This document shows, one piece after another, positions 55,860 to 64,000 of a DNA stretch of 64,000 nucleotides (the stretch's first letter is position 1; each line of letters opens with the position of its first letter). Under the pieces are notes generated by a model that searched no databases, had not been told where the DNA came from, and saw only the letters and a program-made list of their open reading frames with translations. This DNA is from Halomonas litopenaei. Its GTDB lineage: Bacteria > Pseudomonadota > Gammaproteobacteria > Pseudomonadales > Halomonadaceae. Made by a program: the position numbers and the translations under genes. The DNA is taken from assembly GCF_017303055.1 (NCBI RefSeq), contig NZ_JAEKJT010000001.1, positions 372,001-436,000 of the forward strand. Direction: 5' to 3'.

Positions 55860-56320
55860 TTGGTCAGTATTCATTTGAGTCCGCCGGAGATCGTAATCGG
55901 AAAAGGCCAGGGCCATTGGAGAAGGGGCCAGTAACCGCTCTGAAGTGGTCACAGTGGTCGGGCGTACGTTAACTTGGTGAATATACACGGTATCACTGCG
56001 GCCAATAGCATGATCGGCTTCACCGTGAAATTAATTCGTGTTCCATTGTCACTTTGGCTATCGATAATCTATGATTAGGGGCATCAAATGGTCAAGCATG
56101 CCTAGAGAACACCGTGGGCCGGAACGGCTATGTACTTCTACGATCCACATAGTGCAAGCGATGCGGGTAGAACGATAATACCATTGGTCTGCTAGGCCAG
56201 TATGTGCGTAAGAGAGCTGGTCTATCGCGCTATACCAGTGATGGGGCCCGATGAGACTGCAATATGATGCCTGGTGAGCCTTGAAACTCCAGAACGCCTG
56301 TGGAATTATGCGATGAAATT
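55860..56320 (+). pseudogene. IS30-family transposase remnant
   Basis: Successive fragments align with the IS30 DDE transposase in order: VSIHLSPPEI then GHW (before the first catalytic Asp); GITAANSMIGFTVKLIRVPL and IIYD (TYDQG region); MYFYDPHS at 56130-56153; then after a frameshift NDNTIGLLGQYVRKRAGLS from 56171 (family NENTNGLLRQYLPKG) and RTPVEL near 56291. Several stops and at least one frameshift make it non-functional. Boundaries and terminal inverted repeats could not be defined. It splits the glycan cluster in two. Confidence 0.75.
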
Positions 56321-56625
56321 TTCAATAAAGTGCTTGGATATCTGAATTTTCAATGGTGTTTCGTGCGTAGTTGGAAGTATCCCTAGTGTAGTTGAGTCTA
56401 CTAAAGGTTGTTACCATTTACCTGTCTGCATAGGGCCAGCTGGAGCTGTCTGTGGTTTTGTGAAACTAGCGGCTGCATGTTTACATGTGCATAAATATTT
56501 TTTAGCAATTACTCTGGTCAGATGATTCTGATCGTGTTTATTTACATAATGCACCGGAATACTATCAGTTTATTTGGTCGCGATTGCTAATACTGGCTTT
56601 GGCTAAGGAATAAAAGGAATGTTTT

Positions 56626-57903
56626 GTGGCACAAATTTATGAGCGTCGTCATTCTCGTTGGTATGAAATGCTGTTGCTCACGCTTCCATTTCAAATTATT
56701 GTAGGTGTGTTCTTTACAGCACTTTTGCCCTCCTTGGAAAGATGGGGATGGGGGTTTTGGCTATCGCTTAACGATGTTAGAGTGAATAGCGTTTTGGCAA
56801 TAGCGCTATCATTTATGTTAGTGATTATTACGCAGCGCCGTTTGCTGAAGTATCCAGGTGTGCAGATTGCTGCATACATTGTTCCAACAGTAACTAGCGC
56901 TTTCTTACTAGCAATCGCAATTCTGTTTTTTGGGCGAGAAGCATATTCACGTCAAGTGCTTTTTACTGGGTATGTATTAACTTTGTTCTGGTGTTTTGCC
57001 GGATACTTTTTAGGTATCCGCTATCGCAGACTTAAACTAGCCGTTGTTCCAATAGGAACAGCGAGTAAGCTGTTGTCTGCGGGAGGAAGTGAGCTTAGAT
57101 GTTTGGAGCAACCTGATCTGGATAACGTCCGTTATGATGGCGTAGTGGCCGACTTGAGATCGGATGACCTGTCGCCGGAATGGGAAAAATTTCTCGCTCA
57201 GTGTACTCTTAACTATATTCCTGTCTACCACGTCAAGCAGATTTCCGAATCGATGACTGGGCGAGTGGAGATAGAGCACCTTGCGGAAAATGAGATAGGA
57301 TCGCTGCTGCCTTCGCGTCTTTACAGTTTTTTTAAGCGGTGCTTTGATATTTTTGCTGTGTTGCTTGTAGCGCCATTGGCGGTGCCTTTGATGGCGTTGA
57401 CTGCGATAGCCGTTAAGCTGGACAGCCCCGGGCCTGCTCTTTTCATCCAAGAGCGAGTAGGACAAGGAAACAAGAGTTACAAAATATATAAGTTCCGTAG
57501 TATGCGAGTGGACTCTGAGAAAGATGGTGCCAAGCTGGCACAAACGTCGGATTCCAGAATTACTCGAGTTGGAAACTTTATTAGAAAGACTCGTCTGGAT
57601 GAGTTGCCTCAGTTTTTTAATGTCATTAAAGGTGATATGAGTTTAATCGGCCCTCGCCCTGAGCAGCGTGCTTTTGTAGAGCAATTTGAGGAAGAAATTC
57701 CTTTTTACACATATCGTCATGTTGTCAAACCCGGTATTACAGGTTGGGCTCAGGTTGTTCAAGGTTATGCTAGTGATGCAGATGATACGCGAATAAAAAT
57801 TCAACACGACTTTTATTATATTAAGCATTTCTCTCTCTGGATTGACATACTCATTGTCTTTAAAACAATTAAGACGATATTGACTGGTTTCGGTGCTAAA
57901 TAA
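56626..57903 (+). CDS. Polyprenyl-phosphate sugar-1-phosphate transferase (WcaJ/VpsL type)
   Basis: The initiating enzyme: transfers a hexose-1-phosphate from UDP-sugar to undecaprenyl phosphate in the inner membrane. It has 425 residues from a GTG start with AAGGAA upstream. An N-terminal set of about four helices and a degenerate nucleotide-binding-like middle precede the C-terminal bacterial sugar transferase domain: a membrane hairpin (KRCFDIFAVLLVAPLAVPLM), LDSPGPALFIQERVGQ, KFRSMR, TRLDELPQFFNVIKGDMSLIGPRPE and PGITGWAQV. The C-terminal half resembles exopolysaccharide initiators such as VpsL. It heads the second half of the cluster, 18 bp before galE. Confidence 0.88.
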   Translation: MAQIYERRHSRWYEMLLLTLPFQIIVGVFFTALLPSLERWGWGFWLSLNDVRVNSVLAIALSFMLVIITQRRLLKYPGVQIAAYIVPTVTSAFLLAIAILFFGREAYSRQVLFTGYVLTLFWCFAGYFLGIRYRRLKLAVVPIGTASKLLSAGGSELRCLEQPDLDNVRYDGVVADLRSDDLSPEWEKFLAQCTLNYIPVYHVKQISESMTGRVEIEHLAENEIGSLLPSRLYSFFKRCFDIFAVLLVAPLAVPLMALTAIAVKLDSPGPALFIQERVGQGNKSYKIYKFRSMRVDSEKDGAKLAQTSDSRITRVGNFIRKTRLDELPQFFNVIKGDMSLIGPRPEQRAFVEQFEEEIPFYTYRHVVKPGITGWAQVVQGYASDADDTRIKIQHDFYYIKHFSLWIDILIVFKTIKTILTGFGAK

Positions 57904-57921
57904 TTTTGTCGGAGGTGTTGT

Positions 57922-58938
57922 GTGGCTGTATTGGTGACGGGTGGCGCAGGATATATTGGCTCACACATGGTATTGTCTCTTCTGCAAGAGGCATACGAAG
58001 TTGTAGTAGTTGATAACTTTTGTAATTCCTCTCCCGAGGCTTTGCGCAGGGTTTGCTCTATCGCGGAGCGTGAGTGCTCTGTGGTGGAAGGCGATATTCG
58101 TGATGAAGTTCTTCTTGATAAGGTCTTCAAGGAGAATGACATAACTGAAGTACTACACTTTGCGGGTCTCAAAGCAGTGGGAGAGAGTGTAAGCGCTCCT
58201 CTGAAATATTATGAAAATAATATAACTGGCACATTGTCCCTCTGTAGAGTAATGCAACGTGCGGGCGTTCGAAATTTGGTGTTTAGCTCTTCGGCTACGG
58301 TCTATGGGGATGCTAAGCATATGCCGATCAGTGAGGACTGTCCTACGGGCACACCGACTAATCCCTATGGCAGATCCAAGCTCATCGTTGAAGAGATTTT
58401 GCGTGATGTGGCGAAATCTGATCCGGAATGGTCCATCGCTCTTCTAAGATATTTTAACCCAGTGGGGGCTCATGAGAGCGGCCTCATAGGAGAGGATCCA
58501 ATGGGTGAGCCGAATAATCTTGTTCCTTACGTGGCGCAGGTTGCTGTAGGAAGACGACCACAGTTGTCGATTTTCGGTGGTGACTATCAGACAAAGGATG
58601 GGACTGGTGTCAGAGACTACATTCATGTTGAAGATCTCGTTGCTGGGCACCTAGCCGCTATGAAAAAGCTTGCGACTGAGAAAGGTGCCAAGATTTGGAA
58701 CTTGGGCACAGGGCATGGGTCTTCGGTGCTAGAGGTAGTTGAAGCTTTCCAGCGTGTGTCTGGTCGAGATATTTCGTACACCATCATAGATCGAAGAGAG
58801 GGCGATATCCCAGAGTGCTGGGCCGATCCTAGCAATGCAAAAAAGGAATTGGGATGGGCGGCAACAAAGTCATTGAACGATATGATGGCGGATACTTGGC
58901 GTTGGCAGTCTAAGAATCCCGATGGCTATCGAAGTTAG
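57922..58938 (+). CDS. galE: UDP-glucose 4-epimerase
   Basis: Interconverts UDP-glucose and UDP-galactose (possibly the N-acetyl forms), supplying a sugar donor for the cluster. The extended SDR of 338 residues starts at GTG with GGAGG 7 nt upstream. NAD-binding TGGAGYIGSH lies at 6-15; the catalytic region has SSSATVYG and NPYGRSK (Tyr-x-x-x-Lys); TKDGTGVRDYIHVEDL and CWADPSNAKKELGW are diagnostic. It overlaps the ligase gene by 17 nt. Confidence 0.95.
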   Translation: MAVLVTGGAGYIGSHMVLSLLQEAYEVVVVDNFCNSSPEALRRVCSIAERECSVVEGDIRDEVLLDKVFKENDITEVLHFAGLKAVGESVSAPLKYYENNITGTLSLCRVMQRAGVRNLVFSSSATVYGDAKHMPISEDCPTGTPTNPYGRSKLIVEEILRDVAKSDPEWSIALLRYFNPVGAHESGLIGEDPMGEPNNLVPYVAQVAVGRRPQLSIFGGDYQTKDGTGVRDYIHVEDLVAGHLAAMKKLATEKGAKIWNLGTGHGSSVLEVVEAFQRVSGRDISYTIIDRREGDIPECWADPSNAKKELGWAATKSLNDMMADTWRWQSKNPDGYRS

Positions 58939-60328
58939 TATTTTTACTCGCGTAGCTCATCGGGATTTCCTTATGAAGTTGTCTAATGTTAGTGGACCGC
59001 TTGGTGTATCGCTTCCCACTTGGTCTATTTTCCTTGGTACTGTCTCAGCTTTAGGGTACTCAGCCCTCAGGATTTTTTTATCGGATGCCGGACAGGGCTT
59101 AGGTACGTTATGTGCCCTGTCCGCCTTGTTTCTTATTCTTTTTTGTAGTAAGGACCTTCGCAGCAGCGTTGTTTTTTGGTGTCTGCTTGGAGTGGTTATT
59201 ACTCAACTGGTGAGCTGGGTAGCAGGTTTCTATCACCATCCTGGCTGGCTGCCAAGTAATCCGGAAATTGATCGTTTGGGTAAATGGTTTTTATTTGTTG
59301 GCGTGGCGTTCTGGCTTGGTGGCAGTTATTGTAACGTCAAGCTTGCGTTGTCACTTGCTTTGTTAGGCTTCTTGGCGACGTGTTTTTTCTTTGATGGTTC
59401 GCTGGAGCAGTGGGTAAGGGGGGTGCAGGGCCATAGGATTGATCTCGATATCAGAAATGCACAGCATACTGCAATGTTTTTTGGTGTGGCATTGATCGGT
59501 TTACTTTGTTTTGTCAGGCTATGCTTTTCTGGTGGGCGCTTAGCTTGGTTAACAGGGACGGCCTGGGTCGTTGCTTTTGCTATATGCTTGCTTGGTGTAG
59601 TGGTGACTCAGACTCGCGCTGTATGGCTAGCTATGGTAGTTGTCACTTGTTTGGCGATTTTTGTTTTAGTGGTGGCTGCGTTAAGGGGTGAATTTTCTCG
59701 TAGTGCTCGACGCCAAGGATTTATTGCAATCCTCAGTATTGTTGCCTTAGCCGTTATTGCCGGTATAACGTTTGAGGACACGCTTCAAACACGTCTCGCG
59801 GCCGAGAATTCCGTGATGGCTCATGCTGTGCAGGGTCACTGGGAAGAGGTTCCTTATAGCAGTATTGGAACTCGCCTTCATACATGGCGCGCAGGGGTGG
59901 AATGGTTTGCGGAGCGACCCATACTGGGTTGGGGCGGCGAAGGCCGTGGCTTGGTGATTGATCATACTGATTGGCTTCCTCCACATATCAAAGAAGAGTA
60001 CGGTCATTTGCACAACACCTTGCTCGACTTTCTTGTTAGCTATGGCCTGTTAGGTCTGTCCGTAATTAGTGTGCTTGTGGTGTGGACAGGGCTTGGTAGC
60101 TACAAGTCCTGGAAGGCAGGAGTGATGCCAACTGAAGTGTTCGTTTTTGGTTGGGCATTTTTTGTTTATTACTTTATTGTTAGTTTGTTTGAATCCTATA
60201 GTTTTTTCTGGACAGGCTCGTACATTCAAAATGTGGTGATGGGGGTGGTCGTCACCTTCATCTGGCGCTGGCAGCTTGAAACCGGCAGCTCAGTCTTTAC
60301 GTTTGGACGCAAGCAAGCTGCCCCATAA
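58922..60328 (+). CDS. O-antigen ligase (WaaL/Wzy_C) family membrane protein
   Basis: A 468-residue protein with about 11-12 membrane helices. The Wzy_C-type region includes VVVTQTRAVWLAMVVV, a large periplasmic loop (about residues 280-365) with RLHTWRAGVEWFAERPILGWGGE, and HLHNTLLDFLVSYGLLGL with the conserved His. Such proteins attach polymer to lipid A-core or act as polymerases; with an EpsG-like polymerase already encoded upstream, a ligase role is favoured but not proven. Start: ATG 58922 overlaps galE; Met18 (58973) is an alternative. Confidence 0.8.
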   Translation: MAIEVSIFTRVAHRDFLMKLSNVSGPLGVSLPTWSIFLGTVSALGYSALRIFLSDAGQGLGTLCALSALFLILFCSKDLRSSVVFWCLLGVVITQLVSWVAGFYHHPGWLPSNPEIDRLGKWFLFVGVAFWLGGSYCNVKLALSLALLGFLATCFFFDGSLEQWVRGVQGHRIDLDIRNAQHTAMFFGVALIGLLCFVRLCFSGGRLAWLTGTAWVVAFAICLLGVVVTQTRAVWLAMVVVTCLAIFVLVVAALRGEFSRSARRQGFIAILSIVALAVIAGITFEDTLQTRLAAENSVMAHAVQGHWEEVPYSSIGTRLHTWRAGVEWFAERPILGWGGEGRGLVIDHTDWLPPHIKEEYGHLHNTLLDFLVSYGLLGLSVISVLVVWTGLGSYKSWKAGVMPTEVFVFGWAFFVYYFIVSLFESYSFFWTGSYIQNVVMGVVVTFIWRWQLETGSSVFTFGRKQAAP

Positions 60329-60385
60329 GCAAGATTCGGCCTGAGCAAGCCGTCGCGTGAGTTGGCATTGATCCCGTGATGGTCA

Positions 60386-61666
60386 TCACTTCAGTTGGAT
60401 CGAACAGAACACCTCATGGGCCTTAACGTGAGTTTGAAAGTAGTCGTGACCGCCGTATTCTTTCCACTGATGGGGGGGTACGCCGCTTAACCATCGCATT
60501 AGCTGCCGTTTCCAGCGCCTTTCAAGCCCTGGCTTGCCTCCAAGATCATGCATGGAGTGCAATGCCAGGGCTTTTTGTTTCTGGGTTTCCAGGTCTAGCC
60601 GTGTGCTCATTAGCCGCCATTCGCCAAGTCTGGATGTTGCCATCTGGGTGGGCCATACGCCGGCAGCGGCGTGAGCCGGGCCTCTTGGGAACCCTCGGGT
60701 GCTCTTTAGGTGGTTGGCATACAGCAACATCGTCTCTGGCGAGTGGTCGCTTTCTTGCATAGCGGCAAGAAGGTGTTCGGTGGCGGCTATGTGATCCGCG
60801 TGAGGGTCCAGCTCAGAGTGCGGTGTGATAACGGTGGTGGGTTTTATCTGGTCGAGCAGGGCGATTAGGTCCCGCTGCAGGCAGTGCCCTGTGTTAGTTG
60901 TCTGGCCATCGCTCGGTAGTGCCAAATGATTCCATTGGCGAAAGGTGTCCGGTGTGACATCTCCCGCGCTGTAAGAAGGCTGTGGAACGTCGGGGTCTGC
61001 ATAAAGTGCAGCCAACGTGTCATTGAAGTAGCCAAGCATCACTAGCTGCTGAGCCTGGACGCCTGCCAGAAGAGGCGTTGTAGCGCTGTTCCAGGTCCGG
61101 ATGAAGCCCTTGCGTCGTGACGCTTCCTCGAGACGGTCATCCATGCTGGGCCAGTACTGCTTTTCGAGCTTCTTGAGCCTCTCACCGGGGGTAAGGGTCA
61201 CAATCCACGTATTCTGGGGGTGTTTGGCGTAGAGACCGAAGGCGGCAAGCTCTGCGTCATCGGGGTGGGGCGCGACGATAAGGATCGGACCACTATCAAG
61301 ATCAGGGTGCTTGAACCCTAGCATCCTTGCTTGGGTTTCCAAGCGCAGGTGCGAGAGATCAAACCGTATGTCCTCTAGGCTGCTTATGCCGGTGAGGTTG
61401 ATCAGGCGACTGCCAGCCTCGTTCGGCTCAAGATACTGTGTGAAGCCAGCGGTACCGGCCTGGTGAGTTGTTACCGCGGGGAGTTTCCAGCGCGAACTCG
61501 CGCGATAGCTGACCTCTAACATCCATGTGGTGCTGCTGATGTTCGGTAAGCCCTGTTGAGCCTGTCGTCCTGTGCTGTCTACTGTCAGGTGCCCGTCGCT
61601 GTCGATCGTGGCCGTATATTCCCAGTCAGGTGTCAGGGGGAGTTGGTGGTCACGTTGATGGGGCAT
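60386..61666 (-). CDS. PIG-L family zinc deacetylase
   Basis: About 426 residues from the ATG at 61666 (another ATG at 61675). The C-terminal two-thirds is a PIG-L/LmbE N-deacetylase domain with zinc motif APHPDDAELA and distal HADH (PHSELDPHADHIAATEHLL). The N-terminal about 110 residues look beta-rich and are not recognised. PIG-L enzymes remove N-acetyl groups from amino sugars, so glycan modification is likely. The start overlaps the end of the upstream GT4 gene, indicating a two-gene operon on the minus strand. GC is higher than in the AT-rich block. Confidence 0.85.
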   Translation of the reverse strand: MPHQRDHQLPLTPDWEYTATIDSDGHLTVDSTGRQAQQGLPNISSTTWMLEVSYRASSRWKLPAVTTHQAGTAGFTQYLEPNEAGSRLINLTGISSLEDIRFDLSHLRLETQARMLGFKHPDLDSGPILIVAPHPDDAELAAFGLYAKHPQNTWIVTLTPGERLKKLEKQYWPSMDDRLEEASRRKGFIRTWNSATTPLLAGVQAQQLVMLGYFNDTLAALYADPDVPQPSYSAGDVTPDTFRQWNHLALPSDGQTTNTGHCLQRDLIALLDQIKPTTVITPHSELDPHADHIAATEHLLAAMQESDHSPETMLLYANHLKSTRGFPRGPAHAAAGVWPTQMATSRLGEWRLMSTRLDLETQKQKALALHSMHDLGGKPGLERRWKRQLMRWLSGVPPHQWKEYGGHDYFQTHVKAHEVFCSIQLK

Positions 61667-62837
61667 AGAGCACATCCGTTGTCTCAGGGGCCAATGCTAC
61701 AAGATCGCTGATGATCCTTGGGGCTTCAAACGCTTTTACCATCGAGTTGTCGATCGTTACCGGATCCGTTACTGCCTCGCGCATCTTATCGGCGAGAGCC
61801 TCGACGGTTGGCGCGGCAAGTAAGCGCGCCTGAGGTCCGGCCAGTACCTCGCCAATACCCCCTGGCACATCGCAGGCAACGCATTGGGTGCCCAGCGCCA
61901 AGGCTTCTATCAGCACAATGCCCAGGCCTTCAAAGTTGGAACTCAGCACAAGGGCGGTCGCATCCTTCATCCACGGGTAGGGGTTGTCCTTTTGGCCAAG
62001 GAAATGCACCTTGGCGGCGAGCCCCAGTGCCATCACCTGGGCTTCCAAGTGTCGGCGTTCGGAGCCATCACCAATGATGACGAGGTCGTGCTCAAGGCCC
62101 TGGTTCACGGCCAGGTGGTAGGCCGCAATCAGGCGCTGTTGGTTCTTCACCGGTACCAGGCGCGCGACGTGTAGCAGATAGGGTTTGTGTAGGTGCAAGT
62201 CCTTATCGGCGGTGGCCATTCGCCTGATCGAGGGTATAGGGACCGCATTGTAAAGAATCTCGCCACGCAGCGGTGTGACGCCCTGGCGCTCCAGGTATTG
62301 ACCTACTTCCTTCTCGACTCCGCGAGAGACAAACAGCAGCTTCTTATCCTGGTAGAGCGCTCGTGCCAGCCAGCGACCCTTTGCATTAGCGGGGAAGCGT
62401 CCGGTGACCGCTTCTACCACGCGCCAGGTGCGCTCATCGTCAAAGGCCCAGAGGTTCTCGAAGGCGCCCTGACCCCGTATCAGTATCAAGTCAAAGTGTC
62501 CATATGTGTCCTCCAGCTCACCAACGTAGCGCTGGAATTCCTGAGAGCAGCGCTTGCCCCGCCAGATAAAGCCAGACTGCTTGATAAGTGGGGTCAGTAG
62601 CAGCTTGTCGGCCAGATGACACAGTCGACCCAACCCCTTGCGGCTGGCTCTGTCCACGTCATGGTGGTGAGTCTGGAAGGGGGCATACGAGGGGAGAGCG
62701 CTGGCCCCTTTCAGCACCAGCAGGTGCGCCTCGTGTCCTGCGCTATCCAGCGCGGTCGCCAGGGTTTTGGTGGCCTGTTCGATACCGCCGATGCCCATAC
62801 GTCGCAGCACTAGTAGAACGCGCTTTTTATCTGCCAT
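61650..62837 (-). CDS. Glycosyltransferase family 4
   Basis: A 395-residue GT-B transferase. N-terminal GIGGIEQATKTLATAL is the glycine-rich acceptor-domain loop; the donor domain has LLHVARLVPVKNQQRLIAAY, LVIIGDGSERRHLEAQ and a canonical SNFEGLGIVLIEALALGT (EX7E) followed by CDVPGGIGEVL. The enzyme resembles the truncated GT4 at 63162 in overall plan. It is operonic with the PIG-L gene, whose start it overlaps, so the two may modify the same sugar. Confidence 0.88.
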   Translation of the reverse strand: MADKKRVLLVLRRMGIGGIEQATKTLATALDSAGHEAHLLVLKGASALPSYAPFQTHHHDVDRASRKGLGRLCHLADKLLLTPLIKQSGFIWRGKRCSQEFQRYVGELEDTYGHFDLILIRGQGAFENLWAFDDERTWRVVEAVTGRFPANAKGRWLARALYQDKKLLFVSRGVEKEVGQYLERQGVTPLRGEILYNAVPIPSIRRMATADKDLHLHKPYLLHVARLVPVKNQQRLIAAYHLAVNQGLEHDLVIIGDGSERRHLEAQVMALGLAAKVHFLGQKDNPYPWMKDATALVLSSNFEGLGIVLIEALALGTQCVACDVPGGIGEVLAGPQARLLAAPTVEALADKMREAVTDPVTIDNSMVKAFEAPRIISDLVALAPETTDVLYAPST

Positions 62838-63161
62838 CTTTCACCGCCTAGCCTGGTAGGGCTTTCCTTGTGTCAGAACCTATGCGGCTGGCCAGCCCAG
62901 ACGTTTCGTTTGGCTCTCGCCACAAAGTGTTCCTACTGCAAAGTCTAGCAAGCCCGCAGGGGGGCGCGTCTCGGTGGACGGAGGTCTTCGCGTGTTTCAG
63001 CAAATTCACATATAGCGAGTCAGCGTTTGGTTGAAAGCGGTGGTGTAGCGGATGCTGGCAGTACCGCGAGCCGTGAGTGTTCGGCAGGAAGGCTCGATCA
63101 CGCATAGTGATCTGTGTTCTCATTAGCCTCTTTTCGTTGGCAGGTGGACAAGGCGCCTTTC
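62838..63161. other. 324-bp divergent gap between two GT4 genes
   Basis: Upstream of both transferase genes and therefore likely to carry their promoters. I see no clear promoter boxes, repeats or RNA structures. Confidence 0.3.
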
Positions 63162-64000
63162 ATGAGAACGCTGGTGGTAGTGAGATCGCTCAAGATGGGC
63201 GGTATGGAGAGGGTGGCCGTCAACCTGGCAGACGCCTTCCATGAGGCTGGCCATGAAAGCCATCTGGTCAGTTTTCGCAAGGTGAAACGACCCCTGGCTC
63301 CGGAGCACGAAGGTGTGACGGTGCACTATCTGCCACTGCAGCAGCGTAACCGCCTGACGCTGATTGGTTATGGTCTTGAGGTGATCGCTCGCTTGATTCT
63401 CAATCCGTTGCTGGGCAGGGCGCTGTTCCTGGGCAATGGGATCATGGGTGGTGTCGTGTTTCGCCACTGGCTGAAGCGTTTCGAGAAGCAGTACGGCAAG
63501 GTGGATCGCATCGTGTTTCGGGGCATCGGAACCTTCGAACTGGTGTGGAGTTTTAGCGACAAGCGGGCTCGCTACGTGTTGGAGAACATCTTTCACCTGA
63601 AAGGGACGAGCCGGCGCAGAATGCTGTTTGCACGCTGTCTGTATCACCGCCGGGACCTCGTCGCGGTGTCGGAAGGGGTGGCCGACAGCCTGCGTGAAGC
63701 GCAAGCGCTGTGGAAGTTTCGGCCTCGCTCCTTGACGGTGATTCCGAACCCTTGCCCCATTCGTGCCATTCGCAGGTCAATGCACGAGCACAATCCGCAG
63801 ATACCGGAGCAACCCTACCTGCTGAATGTGGCCAGGCTGGTACCCGCCAAGGGCCATGACTTGCTGCTGCGTGCCTATGCCTTGTCAGAAACCCAGATGC
63901 CGCTGGTGCTGGTGGGCGATGGGCAGAAGCGTGAAGCGCTGGAATGCTTGGCGGAAGAACTGGGTATTGCTGAGCGGGTCATCTTTGCTGGTAACCAGCA
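63162..64000 (+). CDS. Glycosyltransferase family 4 (3' partial, runs off the window)
   Basis: An open frame from the ATG at 63162 to the right edge, about 279 codons with no stop. It begins MRTLVVVRSLKMGGMERVAV, the glycine-rich acceptor loop of GT4 enzymes, and has YLLNVARLVPAKGHDLLLRAY and LVLVGDGQKREALECL of the donor domain; the EX7E motif would lie just beyond the window. It is divergent from, and similar in plan to, the GT4 at 61650-62837, so the two may be distant paralogues. GC is high, like the core genome. Confidence 0.85.
   Translation, partial: MRTLVVVRSLKMGGMERVAVNLADAFHEAGHESHLVSFRKVKRPLAPEHEGVTVHYLPLQQRNRLTLIGYGLEVIARLILNPLLGRALFLGNGIMGGVVFRHWLKRFEKQYGKVDRIVFRGIGTFELVWSFSDKRARYVLENIFHLKGTSRRRMLFARCLYHRRDLVAVSEGVADSLREAQALWKFRPRSLTVIPNPCPIRAIRRSMHEHNPQIPEQPYLLNVARLVPAKGHDLLLRAYALSETQMPLVLVGDGQKREALECLAEELGIAERVIFAGNQ

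Larger units (their letters stand above)
55215..56625. other. 1.4-kb decayed region containing transposase and kinase remnants
   Basis: No intact gene. From about 55860 to 56320 the plus strand encodes fragments of an IS30-family transposase in shifting frames with stops. The minus strand at 55572-55640 encodes a peptide resembling the C-terminus of a Wzc-like kinase. The rest (55215-55571 and 56320-56625) shows nothing recognisable apart from the upstream region of the sugar transferase. Confidence 0.6.

Noticed and set aside
55764..55988. A 74-codon minus-strand frame in the decayed region (MYIHQVNVRP...)
   Set aside because: It is antisense to the IS30 transposase fragments, which give an ordered family match on the plus strand.

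Overview
The window looks like a chromosomal segment of a moderately halophilic gammaproteobacterium, most likely Halomonadaceae. This is an inference from gene order (ihfB-lapA-lapB facing pyrF, lexA next to a PsrA-type regulator, sdhE-ygfX, pilA beside pilBC), from the high GC of the backbone and from the acidic secreted proteins. It has an ordinary housekeeping core and two accessory regions.

Region 1 (1-23.3 kb) is a secretion island. A giant modular protein (at least 4460 aa, open at the left edge) and a smaller paralogue (1778 aa) flank a convergent pair of type I secretion genes, a PrtD-type ABC transporter and a HlyD-type fusion protein that overlap by ATGA. The giant proteins combine carbohydrate-binding-like jelly rolls carrying a recurrent GPNID motif, Ig/cadherin-like domains, a malectin-like domain, a glucose/sorbosone-dehydrogenase-like propeller and modules ending in DYND. 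Neither has visible RTX repeats. They are probably large exported surface or matrix proteins.

Region 2 (23.3-50.3 kb) is core genome: acetylpolyamine amidohydrolase, Na+/H+ antiporter, SodC, TrmJ, an orphan Wzz with a coupled small membrane protein, homocysteine methyltransferase, groESL with a sigma-32-type promoter, FxsA, an SDR, ComEA, PyrF, LapB/LapA/IHF-beta, SdhE/YgfX, DinB, LexA, PsrA (with a PsrA-like operator), an L,D-transpeptidase, PilC/PilB/PilA and a beta-CASP nuclease. Short tandem repeats (12-20 bp units) recur at gene ends here, sometimes starting at the stop codon (trmJ, lexA, psrA) and once expanded inside a gene (ygfX).

Region 3 (50.3-64 kb) is a surface-polysaccharide locus. 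Base composition drops sharply inside the last codons of the nuclease gene. An AT-rich block follows with GT2, Wzx, EpsG/Wzy-like polymerase, acyltransferase and GT4 genes. A 1.4 kb decayed stretch comes next; it holds an IS30-family transposase remnant and possibly the tail of a Wzc-like kinase. Then come a polyprenyl-phosphate sugar transferase, GalE, an O-antigen-ligase-like protein, a PIG-L deacetylase and two GT4 genes, the last cut by the right edge. Together these would make, polymerise and attach a polysaccharide.

No tRNA, rRNA or CRISPR array was seen.
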